Source of the DNA: Callaeas wilsoni
Lineage: Eukaryota > Chordata > Aves > Passeriformes > Callaeidae
Length of the DNA stretch: 64,000 bases
Direction of reading: 5' to 3'
NCBI GenBank assembly: GCA_013398955.1
Contig: VWPU01011708.1
Span: 1 to 64,000, forward strand
In this document: positions 36,001 to 48,159 of the stretch, in pieces
Numbering within the stretch: the stretch's first letter is position 1
Layout of the letters: every line of letters begins with the position of its first letter
Position numbers and translations under genes: made by a program
Notes under the pieces: model-generated
The model's input: only the letters and a program-made list of their open reading frames with translations
Told to the model about the DNA's origin: nothing
The model's database searches: none

Positions 36001-38389
36001 GCGGCACCCCTAGCGTTTGGGGCAGAACTCGGAGCCTTCAGCAGCTCCACCAGCAGTTGTTTCTACCCAACTCTCATAAAAGCTGTGTCGGTGCCTTGGC
36101 CTGAAGCAGCAGCGTATCGACCCTTCAGACATCTGTTGCAAGCCCCCTGGTTCAGTACTTGTCAGACTCTAAACTAGTCGTTAAACTCAGCTGATGAACT
36201 AAATCCTACAGTCCTTAGGTCACGCCAGGAGCTGTGTAGGAGGCAGAAGGGTGCTGATATTGCTATAATTTAAGTTCTCTGCTGAGGAAGTTTCTGCAGG
36301 AGTGAGATTTGTTCACGGTATTATTTTTAAGCCACTTTGTAAGAATGCTGCTGTGGTCGGTAGGAGACTCATCTGAATTTTCCTTGGAGTGGCTTTTTCA
36401 GGGAACGGTGTAGTTTCTTTAAAACGGAAACATTGTTTTTCTCCTAGAAAAGCCCAGTGCTAGACTTCTGATCACCTGTAAAATTAATACAGTAGCTTTT
36501 ACCAGAGATGTTACATTGACCTGTCTGTGCCGCCAGAATGGGAATACCTCTTTGCTTTGCTTTTCTGGAACAGATCTAAAAGGCTTCACTTGGGATTGGT
36601 TCAAAACATTGCATTGGATTCCAGGTCATCCTTGACTGCTCAGAGAGCTGTTGAGTGATGTACCTGTTCTGCTGGACTCCAAGGGCCCTGGCCTTCTCAT
36701 ATGGCAGTACAGGTCTCCCAGGGGCCATACTGTGCCACAGGAGACCTCGGTGTGTGCTTTGGGAACTGCCTTCCAGCACGGGAGTTTGACCCAGAAGTGA
36801 GGCCAGGGTTACCAGGCTGCTGAGCCACAGTGACTGAGGCAGTGCAACACTGTGGGAAGAAAAGCAGCTCAACATTGTACTGACTCAGAACAAAATTTCT
36901 CAGGTCAGGTCACCAAACCAAAATGAACTAACTTTGGTTTCAGTAATGTAAAATATTCCATTTCAAATGACACAAAATGCACCGGTGTTCACAAATAGGT
37001 TTCCTTTTTTTTTGTTTCTTTCTTTCTTTTTAAACTTGTGAACTTCCGTTCTACATAGTCTCTAATTTCAGTCTTTCTGCCCGAATTGGGATGAGAGCAA
37101 ATGTTGAAATACTGGAATTTCTTCCTTTCTGGGGAGGAGGCAGCTGGTGAGTAAGAGCAACCAGTTTCAGGGTTGGGACAGCTGACTCTGAAGCCCTGTA
37201 CACGAGCAGAGCAGGCGATGGAGGGGCAGATAGGCGATGGAGGGGAGGGGAACACACTGACAGGAGGAGGGAAGTAGGAGACAGGAATGAGAAGCAGCAG
37301 TGAGGGCTAGAACAAAAGATAAGGAGGAGAGAGCAGACGTTTCTACTTGGCTCCCTGGGCTGTGGGAACAGCTCTGCTTTCGTGCCGTTACACTGCTGGC
37401 CGTGCCCAGCTCAGCACCCTGTGCCTGGCTGAGTGTCCAGCAGAGGTGTGGGGAGGTGCCACACCGGCAGCTCCTGCCCCAGAGCGCAGGAGGAGCTCCT
37501 TGCAGAGGGCAGGGGCTGGGTGAGCTGGAGCTGGTGGGTCACACCAGTGCGTGACCGGGCAGTGCTGCAGGGTTTCACTTCTGCAGGCAGAGCAGTTGAG
37601 TCCTCCTGTGCAGATGGAACAGGGGGTGAATGCAGGATCAAAAGCCGAGCACTTCTGAGTTCTCATCCTGGCTCTGAGCAGGGCACTGCAGCCCTTGTGA
37701 GTTACAGACTCTCTGCCACTGACTCTTTTTCTGCAAAGTAGAAAGCACAGGAATACTCTTCTCTGGTGGGACTGGGAAGGAGCACTAGTGACTGTTCCTA
37801 ACACTGCAGAGTGTTTATTATGCCGATGCTTTTATTATTTAGCAAGTTTCTTGACTTTTAAAAAAATTATACCAAATTGATACACTCCATCCATCAGCAG
37901 TGCCCTCGAGGAATGAGTAGCTAATTAGAGAGCAGGACTTGTGAAAAGACAAACCCGGGTTATGCACAGAACAGGTTTCTCCAGTATTTATTGCCTACGT
38001 TACTGGCCAAGCTTCCTTGTAAGTAATAGTCAAATAATCGGCCTGGGTCCTTTTGTGAATGGCTTGAGTCTGTGTGGTCCCTCCTTTGTTAGAGCAACTC
38101 ATGGCTTCTGAAAGCTTCTGCACCCCCTGTTCTGAACAGCAGAGCCTGGTGGCACCAGCTGCTTCTGCCTGGAACAAACATTTGCATGTGACATTAAAAA
38201 GAAAAAAGCTAGTTTCAAAATGTATTTTCTATTCCTTATCCCCTCATTTTTTAGCCCTAGTTCAAACTCTGGAAATGTTTAAAAGATTAATATATTTAGT
38301 TTTTGCTACAAGCATCTTTTAAACAAGTAAAGCTTGAAGAGGAAAGAGAAATCTTTCCTTCAGAAATAAAACAGCAGCCAGTGTTTGGA
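33075..38389. other. Unique non-coding sequence with a small CpG-enriched patch
   Basis: Mostly single-copy DNA. Around 33810-33910 there is a brief CpG-enriched patch (GAGCGGGCGGAGGAACG, GCGGTACC) lying within opposite-strand open frames of 122-235 codons that have no recognisable domain. Near 34335-34470 an AT-rich, TAAT-containing block looks weakly like conserved regulatory DNA. Purine-rich runs occur at about 35040-35095. A MIR-like fragment may lie at 37645-37730 (GAGTTCTCATCCTGGCTCTG), but it is weak. Confidence 0.45.
37213..37245 (+). repeat. 14-bp direct repeat AGGCGATGGAGGGG, two copies
   Basis: Exact copies start at 37213 and 37232, 19 bp apart. This is a small local duplication of no known role. 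Confidence 0.8.
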
Positions 38390-38620
38390 AATATTTTAAC
38401 AATAGACCATATGGGAGTCCCAAACTATTAAGCTTTATTATTCAGAAGGCGGAAAATGTGGTTTGATATTCAATTGATATACAGCATAAATGAGAGCCGC
38501 AAACTCGGCTCCCTTGAGCTGGGATTCAGATGTTCTCTTGAATATAATAACCAATGCTTTGGCCTGGTTCCACAGAATGCATCCAGCCTGCTGATCACAA
38601 GCCAAGAAACTGTAGGCTTT
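38390..38620. promoter_or_regulatory. Candidate conserved non-coding element
   Basis: Non-repetitive, balanced sequence with words such as AAGCTTTATTATTC, TTGATATTCAATTGATATAC, ATAATAACCAATGCTTTGG and GCTGATCACAAG. It has a regulatory texture and contains ATTCAATTGAT, a partial dyad (ATCAATTGAAT on the other strand). It is flagged by texture only, with no conservation data. Confidence 0.25.
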
Positions 38621-38756
38621 TTTTTCCCCCTTCCCCTCTCTTCTCCAAAGTACTTTCCTCTCCTGCCAGCATGAGCTTTTGGCCTGAATATAAATCTCCT
38701 GATACTGGATGTGTATAGAAAGTGGGGAGGATGCTAATGGTGCACAGCAGTGGAGC

Positions 38757-38778
38757 TGTGTGTGTGCATGTGTGTGTT
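38757..38778 (+). repeat. Short (TG)n repeat
   Basis: Ten or so TG units with a CA interruption, 220 bp before the poly-T tract. Confidence 0.7.
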
Positions 38779-38996
38779 TGTTTTTCTTCTGCTTTCATGA
38801 TAAGGTTTTCCCCTCGCAATGTGCTCTCAGGGGATTACATTGGTCATCCTAGGTGGGAGCTTCTTTGTTCTTGTTTCACTGTTTGTTTCTTAATGCTGTG
38901 GGAGCAGGTGAACATCTTTTGGGGTTACTGTGAAGTAGTGCCAGAGACCATGAGACTGTGGAATTCATCGGAGGGAGAGACTGGAAGTGGTTTCAG

Positions 38997-39002
38997 TTTT
39001 TT

Positions 39003-39056
<54 letters not shown>

Positions 39057-39148
39057 TTTTTTTTTTCTTTTTTTTTTTTTTTCCCTTTCCCCTTTTTTTT
39101 ACTTTTTTTTTTTTTTTTTTTTCTTTTTTTTTTCTTTTTTTTTTTTTT
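38997..39148 (+). repeat. 152-bp T-rich homopolymer tract
   Basis: Nearly pure T with scattered C, G and one A, including CCCTTTCCCC near 39083-39092. It is exceptionally long for a bird genome. It produces artificial poly-Phe and poly-Lys frames. I saw no AATAAA signal on the minus strand immediately right of it, so it does not look like the poly-A tail of a processed retrocopy, though the variant AATATA is present. Length may be inaccurate because homopolymers are hard to sequence. Confidence 0.9.
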
Positions 39149-41597
39149 AATCCCTGGTTTGATTTGCATATATTTATATTTGCCCTTACCCCTTTCTATC
39201 ACGTCTCTCTTAACTTTCTCTCTTATGGGGAAAAGAACCCATAAAAGCCGCTTATAAAGTGTTACATACATGGACTAAGATTGCCTGTATGCAAAGAGAG
39301 GTTGAAAGTTAGACTGATACTGTGATCAAGTAATGGCACACTGGATCACCCACTATTTGACACGGGATCCTTCTGGTACCGACATCCTCAGCAGTGCTGG
39401 GTCCTATCTTTTCTGTCCTCTCAGGATCTCTGTGGTTTGTGATTTCCCCTGAGTAGGCAGGACACATCACTATTGAAGTATCTTGCATTCTTCTCTAGAA
39501 GTATGGTGAGCCCAAGAAAAAGACTCCCACTTTACGTGTGAGGCCAGGAATGCCTGTAATATAGAACACTGGACAGAATATAAATTATGCGTGCTGAATG
39601 TGAAGTTTAGTTTTGGCTTCTGTCTTTTCTCCATTTCTCTTTTCAGTTGTTCATGATAGCTTAAATTTTCCGTGTTTTTGTCTCAACCCACAGTCAGATT
39701 TTTTCCTTTGGGGAAAACTGGAGCAAAATCAATTTTAGTGCAATTTTTCAAGTCTCCTTGACTTGCACTTACATCTGTTTGGTGTGGGGGAGTGGAATTT
39801 TATCATAAAACGTTTGATTTATTTAATGTATTCAATAAGCATCGAAGATGTGCCAGGTACTTTCTCAGCCCTTTTGGATGAGAAATCTTGCAAGCTAAGA
39901 ACTTAATAAACAAAGAAGTTCCAGAACTCAAGATTTCCCTGCTGTTAAGGTCTCCATATATCCAAGGAATAAACCAAGCTTGAACAAAGCAGATCCTAAG
40001 ACTTGTAAAGTACCAAATGTCACAGGCAGTACTGATGAGATCTGTGATTAAAACAACTATTTTTTAAACATATTTCCTGATCCTGTTATCTGCCCAACTT
40101 AAACTCAGCTGAGATGTGTCCATGCAGCAGCTCTACTTTCATGGCGAATGTGAGTCTGTTTCTATTGGTGAAGCTGCTGCTATGGGTGTGTGATGCTGTA
40201 CCAAGGGCTCATCTAAACAAGGTCATTGATTGAGACCAAGGTAAGTTCCAAAGTGAATGGAAGAGCTATTCTCAGTTAACTTCATCATCCTAATGAAGAG
40301 GCAATTTGGAATAGTTAATAAGGAATAGCTGTTCTGGAATAATCCCTTTTTAAGACAAACCCTCACTCTTTCTATAATTGCATTCCAGGAAGCTATTCTG
40401 TTCTGAATCAGCATGGGATAGAGTGCCTAGAAGACGTTCAGACCAAGCACAGCTAGCGGTGAGTGGGCAATACACACCGGGATGCCCTATTGCAGCCATT
40501 CCAAGTGAGCAGCAGAACAGCCAAACTGCTTGCCTGTACATCTCTCTAAAAGGCAACTGAAAGTAAATATGAAAATCATGGTACAAAGGCCTCTGTCTTA
40601 GGAGGGATGAAGTCTGAGCTGCCTGTTGCTGTCTGAGCATTAGCCTGGTGTTACAGACAGAATGCGTGTCTCAACCCGTAACTGATCACGATTTGATTAA
40701 ATGTTGGGGTGTGGAAAGGACTTGTGTGCTTTTTCCCAATGTGTATATTTACATCATTATGTGGGAGCAATCAATTTATCAAACCTGTCTGATTATTCAA
40801 TAGTGGGGAAAGACAACTGGTTGGAAGAAAATGTGTATTGTTTTTAAGGTGGATAGAAAATTGGTTTAAAAGAAATTCACACAATCCTTTTCTTTTGAGA
40901 ACCTACTCTAACAAACTAATCAAGGAAAGGAAAAATCCAGTAACTTATAATTGCCAATAATTTAAAATGCCATGAAAATTTTCCTGCAGCATAAAATTTT
41001 GTGCTTGTCCTTGCCAAGGAGGATGGGCTGGAGCAGAGGTGGTGCTCTTGTGCTTCAGTACATTGTAGTTGTGATATAGCTGCTGTTAATTCATAGTTCT
41101 CTCGACTTTTGGAATTCATCCGTTCCCTTAAAAGGGAAGGTGGCAGCCTGGAGTGGAGAAGCTCCAACTGCAGCCCTCTGGATGTTAATCCACCCCGACT
41201 TTCTTAAGCCTCCTACTTAAATCATTATCTTAATGAATCACCATTGCTGCTATCTTCAGTGCTACACAGGAACATGCAAATTTTAAACAGCCTGGGGGAA
41301 AGCCCTTTTTGTCTGTAAAGTGCTCTGATACTTGCATTTAGATGTTGCCATGATAGGTACCTTGGATACTACTTCTGCTTAACCCCGTGGATAGATCCTG
41401 GGGTGTAGCTCTCCCCAGTGCCTGCTGGGCAGCTCTGGGGCTCCCTGAGGAGGGATGGATGTGATGATTCTGCTGCTGACTGCGAGCAGCAGCTTGAGCT
41501 CAGGCGGTTGAAGCCAGATCACTCCACTACTGTCCTCTGTCCTTCAGCTGAGGGCCTCTTGGCTGTGCTTTCCTGTAGCTGCAGAATGACAAGGAGA
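39149..41597. other. Unique non-coding sequence with a weak ancient-repeat match
   Basis: Mostly single-copy DNA with no gene. At about 39815-39960, TATTCAATAAGCATC, GATGTGCCAGGTACT and AGAACTTAATAAAC resemble, in order, the reverse complement of the far 3' end of MIR/L2-type ancient repeats (CACTATGTGCCAGGCACTGT). I put this at low confidence. Confidence 0.4.
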
Positions 41598-41690
41598 TAA
41601 GGGAGTGAGGACGGGGGTCCCTCCTTAGCTCTGCAATTCCCATTTTCACTTTGGGCAAGTTTCTTCATCTCTTCACTTGATTTTTTTTTT
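41598..41690 (+). mobile_element. MIR-like SINE relic
   Basis: GGGAGTGAGGACGGGGGTCC, CTTAGCTCTGCAATTCCC, TTTGGGCAAGTTTCTTCATC and TCTTCACTTGAT follow the MIR-type order GGGAGTCAGGACTCCTGGGTTC, CAGCTCTGCCACTGAC, TTGGGCAAGTCACTTCATC. It ends at a pyrimidine tract (T12 then CCCAG). Confidence 0.45.
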
Positions 41691-41709
41691 TTCCCAGCTT
41701 AAATAAGCC

Positions 41710-42069
41710 ATGCAAATGTTTATGGATCAACTAAATTTTCTCCCAAGTAGGTATCAAGGAATTCGATACAACAGGAAAATTACCAGCTTGCTAGAAAAAC
41801 ATCTGTTTAAGGAAAAACTGAACATAGTGAAGCCACTGCAAACTGTCTCCAAGACTTTCAACATTGTGTTGTCCGAATTTTTCCTTGATGATTCAGTTTG
41901 GCTACACGATGAGCTCTGCCCACTTCCAGCTCTCCCAGCTGATCACTTGAGAAATCTTTACTTGCAGATGGTGGATAAGGAGAGAGAGCCGTGTATAGTT
42001 GTTTCAGATGGCAAATTTTTGTGGTTATTTACAATATGTACTGAAAGATTTGATTCCTTTATTCATTAA
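41710..42069 (+). other. Orphan 119-codon open frame, probably not a gene
   Basis: The frame starts with ATG three bases after an in-frame TAA (41704-41706) and runs to a stop at 42069. The peptide is moderately protein-like: charged, with Leu, Phe and Lys in ordinary proportions and no low-complexity run. No domain, signal peptide or transmembrane segment is recognisable. A pyrimidine tract with CAG (41680-41698) sits just upstream like a splice acceptor, but the intervening stop means the frame is not open from that acceptor. Chance frames of this size are expected in 64 kb of six-frame sequence. Confidence 0.12.
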
Positions 42070-44624
42070 ACCAAGAGCTGAAGAAGCTGTTTCATGCAAA
42101 TGTCCTAGATGATAAGAAGTACCCTTCTCAAATTGCAAAGTCAATTAATCCACTGTCCCTTTTCTGTGACTTAGAAGTAGAGTCCATTCCCTTACTATGG
42201 GTGACTTTTCCTCACTAGTAGTAGTTCTGCTTCTGGAGCAATGGCAGGATAAATGTGGAATATACCAGGTGAACAGGGATCCTTTAGTTTCAACTAGGAG
42301 AGGGCCTTATTAACAGAACTGAGCTTAAATGCATTTTCTGCTTTAACATTATCAGTTGTCAATTCCTGCTGGGAGAGTTATGCCCACAAGGGGCCAGAAC
42401 ATTTATCTCAAGGAGGGCATCCTCATTCCCTCATTCTTCTCAGTCAAATCTTCTCTGAAACAAGTTGAGCTGGAGCTGGATACTTTCACACTAAGAAGAA
42501 TGCAGCTTCTCAGTTGGTTACCAAAGAAAGGAGATGTGAACAAACAGTACATGCTGACTTTTTGTAGCTCAGTGCCTGGATGGGAGTCCCAATGTGAGGC
42601 AGGAGATATGATCTGCTTCCTCGCCTGTTTGTGCACTTCTTTCTGGAGAACAGCAAAGAACTAGCCCCGTGACTCAAGTGACTCAAAATTTTTTCCCTGC
42701 TTGGTGTAGCTCTGAAGAGACTGCCACTTTCTTGTAATAGTGTTGAAGGCACTCTTTGCAAACTGCTTTACAGCGATAACTTTTCTGCGTATTGTGAGCA
42801 GGCTGTTGTGTTCTCTGTGTTCAAGCTCCTGGCTGGTTCTGATCCCTCATGGCAGCATTTTATAATACAGGGGGTAAATTAACTGGGGAACCATCTATTA
42901 GATTCTGCACCATGAGAAGTGTCAGAGTAGGGATTTCAGAAGAACTATCAGAAGGGAGCTATACACGTGTGTATAAATGTGTGTGCATATTGTGCGTATA
43001 TTTCGAAAGAGAAAATAGAGGTGACTGACGTTTGAAGCTGAGTGCAAAACTTAAACACAACTTTTTCTCATTCCAGTCATGGAAAGTCACGGTGATGGGT
43101 GTGGGCAGGTCTCTGGCTGACTTTCTGAATTGCCTTTGTCAGAACTCCAGCAAGGGATTTGGTGGAATTTCTCATCCTATTGAGTGAAAGGGATGTTCTA
43201 TCCCACATAGTTTCCTTAGGAAACTGAAGGAAAGGGATTCTTCTCCACATATCTGAACCCACCCAGTGTAATTTTGCAGGCACTGTGTGCAAAATGTTCA
43301 GTAAATGAGATATCCAAAAGGAATGTTTCAATATGCTGAACTGGATTACTTTATTCCCCCAGCCTCTGCGCACTGTCTTATGCTCGTGAATAGTTATAGA
43401 TTTTTGTCAGTGTACAAAGGTTGTTATTTCTATAGTTACCTCATTCAAATTCAGAAGTTTGTAACTATGGAAGTAAAATGTGTCCTGTGCTATTATTTTG
43501 TTAATCTGTCTTGAGCTACTTTTGTTAACTGCGTGTTCATAAGAGTCTGTATTTGCTCAAATTACCTGCTCGGTTTTCTGGTCAGGTATGCTGAGATTCA
43601 GTGTTTCAGTTTATAACTTTGGTTTTTGTTATTTTTCTCCTGATGTGTTACAACTGCCTGCCTGCCAGAAATTCTGAGTGCGGTCAAACAAACTGCTCTG
43701 ATGTTTCCTCCCAGTGTTTGCTAATTCAGCAGCACTTGAGCTGCTTATGAGAAGCACAGAGAAACCACAGCCGAGGACTGTGACTGGCAGTGCTGTGTGA
43801 ACAAGTGATGCACACAGCACTATGCAGGTAGAGAGGTTTTAATCTGCAAGCATATCTGTCATTAATTTTAAGGCCTTTTGGAACCGAGGTAGCTCTGCTA
43901 AGAGAGGGTAGATAAGCCAAGCAATTATATGGAGCAGCTCTGTTTGGTGAAGCACATCTTTTGGGATTAGCAGGGGCTCATGAGGCAGGGTAGTGATTTG
44001 TGCATTGCAGTGCCAAGTCTGACTGATCCTTCAGGACAGTCACTTGTTATGTGGGGCCTCCTGGGAAATTTCTTAAGACTGGGATATTTGCTGGGACAAG
44101 ACTGAGAAAGTTTTCTGGGTTTGTCAGTATAGATTTTAATGCAACAATGCTCCCCCCTGCTTGCTGGGGAGAACCATGTCCTTTCTTCTTCTCTGGTTTG
44201 TGGACCTTTTTGATGGGTGTACAGGTGAAAGAAAGTAGCCATGAGCTTTGAGTGACTGCAGACTGCTGTGCTTTTGGGAAGACTTTGAAAAATGGCAGGG
44301 ATTTGAAAGCTGAGGTTTTGACTGACTCGAATTGGGTAAAAAATTTGAGAGAACTATGGCAGTAGTTGTTGAGAGAAGAAAAATGTCACCTTTTACCTCA
44401 GCAGACTACTTAAGAGCACTCTGAAGTGAGTCCCCAGAAAGTTCTTGCAGAGACGAATGGGCAGCTGGGAGGAAATGCTGTACTCCCTGAAGAAACAACA
44501 AACTCTCTGGATGTTTACCCAAGCTGGTAAACCAAACAGAAACCATCAGTGTGCTGCTGGGTAAATCCGTGGTGTGCCAGTGTCTTAGGCACTGTGCCGT
44601 TCTAATCACCACCTCCAAAGGTAG
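42070..44624. other. Unique non-coding sequence, no gene seen
   Basis: AT-rich single-copy DNA with only short frames. Contains a short (TG)-rich stretch at about 42965-42995. Confidence 0.5.
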
Positions 44625-45135
44625 TGGAGGGCTCGGGAGGGTCCAGAGAAAAGTCAGTCACTGTGATTTGTCTTTGCCATAGAGAAGAGATGACTTAATA
44701 CAGAAATTGCAGATGTGTTGTATTGTCATGAGTGGGGTGGGGAAGGGGAGTAGGGAGTGATCCTTCACAGTTCCTGTGTTTGCTAGATTGATTCAAAGCA
44801 GGCAAAGAGGAGGCACTCTGTCAAGCAGCAGTTACCACGTGAAACTCATTGCCACAGGGTGTTATGGATAGCAGAAGTCTAAACAGATTGAAAAATCGAT
44901 GAAGGACAGATAAGTTCTTATTAAAAGTGATGGCCTGGATGCAACCTCTGGATCAGGAGATCTTTAACAATTGCACAGGGTGTAAGAAGGAAAAAGATGG
45001 CCTGTATTCTATGTCATTGCTTTTCCTCCCTCTCTGCCATCCCTCACTTTTTTTTTTTCTTTTTGGCCTATTCTGGCTACTGCTGAAGAACACAGAGAGC
45101 TAGACCTTTGCTCTTATAACATAGCTATTTTTATA
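44625..45135 (+). mobile_element. Ancient CR1 LINE 3' fragment (old amniote subfamily)
   Basis: Words in order: GGAGGGTCCAGAGAAAAGTC, AGAAGAGATGACTTAATACAG, GTCATGAGTGG, ACCACGTGAAACTCATTGCC, CAGGGTGTTATGGATAGCAG, GATGAAGGACAGATAAGTTC, CTGGCTACTGCTG and GAGCTAGACCTTTGCTC, then ATAGCTATTTTTATAG. These follow the 3' end of older CR1-type elements, in which the terminal coding residues (FF...TLWNSLP-like) precede a long 3' UTR containing GGGCTAGATGGACCTTTGGTCTGACC. It is heavily mutated, with no open reading frame of length. CR1 has no poly-A tail, consistent with the absence of one here. Probably immobile for a very long time. Confidence 0.7.
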
Positions 45136-45789
45136 GTTCAAAACTAGAAAGGAAACCAGCTACCCTGCAGTGAAGGGAAACTAGTTTTGCCTTGAAGCCC
45201 ACAGATAATGTAAAGCACACTGAAATGAAGAGAATTAGGAGTCAAATGCCTTAAAATGTGTATGTGTTATAAACTGCCTCTGTAGCCAGCATATTTTTAA
45301 AAATTCTGAGTTAACAGGAAGCTGAGCTTGTTAATGAAGCTGTAAGTAACTACAGTGTTTCCAGTTACTTTTTACACTTTCTCCTCTCGGTGCTACAGTC
45401 ACTGATAATGCACCTAATGAGCTGACTTGGGCATTTTTAACTCCAGTAGTAGTGACACCTTGGGTTGGAAGCTGAGGATGGCTGCCCTCCACAGAAAGGA
45501 CTGGGGAGCATGACAGGGAGGGAGGAAGCAGAAAGCTGGGAAGGAGGCTGAAGAGAAGATATTAAAATCCCTTGTATACACACAAAAGCAGGGAATTGTA
45601 ACACAGAGAAGGGCTTGTAGTCGTGACTGCAGCAGCAACAGTCGGTTGATATTTGGGAGGTGAAAAAATCAGTTTTACATTTTGCTAGACGACTGTACTG
45701 TAATACAGCAGTGCCTCCTGGCAGGGAAAGCAATGTAATGTAAAGCAATACCGTGTGGAAGAGCAGTTGGAGAGCTGTCAGAAGCTGAG
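45136..45789. other. Unique non-coding sequence
   Basis: AT-rich single-copy DNA, nothing recognisable apart from overlap with composition-driven frames running into the CpG-rich islet. Confidence 0.5.
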
Positions 45790-46110
45790 TAGCTTGGAAT
45801 GCTTCCACGTGAACCTGGGAGCAGCGAGCTCCTGCAGCGTGGCATTCCCCTGCCCCGAGGAGGAGAGCGGCTGCAGCGCGGGCGGCAGTCGCCACCTTCC
45901 AGCACGGCTCCGCTCTCTGGAGGAGGCTTTTCCAGGCAAAACAGCAAGAGTTTTTTCTTCTCTTGGGAGATTTCTCTTCCAGCTCACAGAGCCCTTGTGA
46001 GTTCACATGCCAGGCAGTCCTGGGGCAAATAAGTCTGTACCTGTCAGCTGTCGTCGCCTGCCACGCCGCAGTACTCCAGGGCCCAAGGCTGCCAGAGGGG
46101 TAGCACAGGG
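45790..46110. promoter_or_regulatory. Small CpG-enriched islet
   Basis: About 300 bp of higher GC with scattered CpG (GCAGCGAGC, GAGAGCGGCTGCAGCGCG, GGCGGCAGTCGCC, GTCGTCGCC, CACGCCGCAG). Open frames on both strands up to 189 codons cross it, have no recognisable domain, and follow composition. It could be a minor promoter or enhancer. Confidence 0.3.
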
Positions 46111-48159
46111 CTGGAGCTCTCCAGAGCGGGCTGCAGGAAAGCTGCTGGATCTCTGGATCTCATCTGATTGGGTGAACAAGGAAGAAATGTCTTTTTTTTT
46201 TCTCCTTCCTTTGAAACAGTTTGTTTTTCCAGAGGGCTTGGTGCAGGGCATTGGCTTTTATTCTAGTTTTTAGATTTTTGGATATACTTAGTAATCTTAC
46301 TTGTGGTTTTTACCTCCCCGCTCTCCTCGCCCCCAGCATTTTCCTTCCCTTCAAGTCCTCTGCCTCTCTCTGTGTATTGCTACTATAAATTGCTTGGTAT
46401 GAAGGGTCCTGTTTCTTACTTGGAGCCTCTGGATGCTATTAAGTAATTGGTGGAAAGGCCTGTTTAAACATCACAACCTTATGTTATTTTTTAAATTGCC
46501 CTTTGAGGTGGCTGAAATGCTACTGAAAGATTACTTTCCTTTAATACTGGACAAGGAACTTCATTAGGGAAGGGAAATAGTGTTCTTACTAGACTACTTC
46601 CAAGTTACCAAGTCATCTTTCTTTTAAAGAAGGGATGTGCAGTTTTATTCCCCCTGGTTGCTTCTCCCTCCACAGCAGGAAAATGGCTGTTTATAGCAAG
46701 GAGCAAAGAAGGTTTATTGGTTTTATTCCTTCAGTGCATCCAGACTTTCTTTTTTCAAAAATCTGTAAGGACGGAACGATGCATTCTGTGCATCTGCTAT
46801 CTAGGCACAACTTGAAACCAGCAATATTGGTAAATTATCCTGGGAGATTCTTTCAACATGACAGTTGTCCAGTATGATGTAGGACCAGGGCACCGTGTCC
46901 AATCCAGTGCTACTTCTCCTGCTTTAGTCACCTCAGCCAGGTTACTGGATGATTAACGTGGCCATGAGTGAGCTTGAACAGCATCCTCCACCATACAACT
47001 GGCAAAAGGAAAGACTTCATTTCAGATTTCCTAAGCTTGACAGGTCTGTGCTAGCAATTAAAGTGTGAATTTTATAAATGGAAGTGCTATCTTGGGAAGG
47101 AATAAACAAATAAGAAACTTAGTGCAGAAGTGGTTTGAGAAATATCATGGATTGTGAAGGCAAACATGAATTGGAAAGTAGCATGGGAAGGTTCCATGAA
47201 AACCTGTTTCTTCTGCACTTGGCATGTAACATTGGGTGTGATCAGGTGAAGGTCTGTCTTCTGGTTCTCTGCCATCTTCCTGATAGCGAATTAAGCTTTA
47301 TCTTGTTAATTTGGCACATGTATTAAGATTTTTTTGGTAAATAAGATTTTTCTCTAATATAAATTGCTAAACAAAATGTGGACAGATGCAATCACAGCCT
47401 CTCAGTACATATGCCAAGAAAAGGGCAGCAGAATGCGTATGGTAGGAAATGGATGCATCACCTCTTGCTTTTGTTGGTTTTAATGATCTTTGATGGCAAT
47501 TTGTGGCATATTGTGCAAAAGTCAAATGCACTGTAGATACAACAACTGAAAGCTACTGAATTGAACAATATTTTTAATAACTAGGAAGAGAAACCTGAAA
47601 TTACAATGGCTGCCTTAAGCAATTTTCACAGATCTTAATGAGCTTAGATTTGTCTTTATTTAGGCACTGCTTCTCTTCTGCCAAAGGTTTAAGGAAAGAC
47701 AGAATGCTCAATTGCAGAAAGTCTGTCCCTGTGCATGAGGAACAAGAGCTTATTCTGACTGATGAAGCTGCCTTTGCAAGGAGACCTTCAGGCTATTTTT
47801 GTAGATTTTTTTTTTTTAACGATTTAATCAGTAAAAGATTTCAGTTGATAAAACAGTGAAAACTTAAGAAATTTGGGATGCTTGTTGTCCTTTTCTAAGC
47901 TGGTGAATAAGAACTAGATCTAATGGGAGGCCAGCATCTGGTAGCTCTAGATTTTGAAGGATGAGGCAATGTGAATTCAGTTTTAAATCATCAGCTACAG
48001 CTCACTTTTCTTTATGAAAGAGTTTGTTTTAAATGTTAAACATGTTTGGACTTAAATGCTTAGTATGGCAGATACAAAAATGAAGTAAAAAATTCTCAGT
48101 GGATCATGACTTTTTGAATTTTCAGGCATTATTATTCAAATGAGAAAATGTCTAATAAA
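46111..48159. other. Unique AT-rich non-coding sequence
   Basis: Single-copy sequence without a recognisable gene, RNA or repeat family. Confidence 0.5.

Noticed and set aside
37645..37730. MIR-like words GAGTTCTCATCCTGGCTCTG and CTCTGCCACTGACTC
   Set aside because: Suggestive, but the order is broken and duplicated. Not strong enough to list as an element of its own.
38722..39257. Poly-Phe and poly-Lys frames
   Set aside because: They are translations of the poly-T tract.
45437..46006. 189-codon minus-strand frame
   Set aside because: Follows the CpG-enriched islet, with equal frames on the other strand and no domain.
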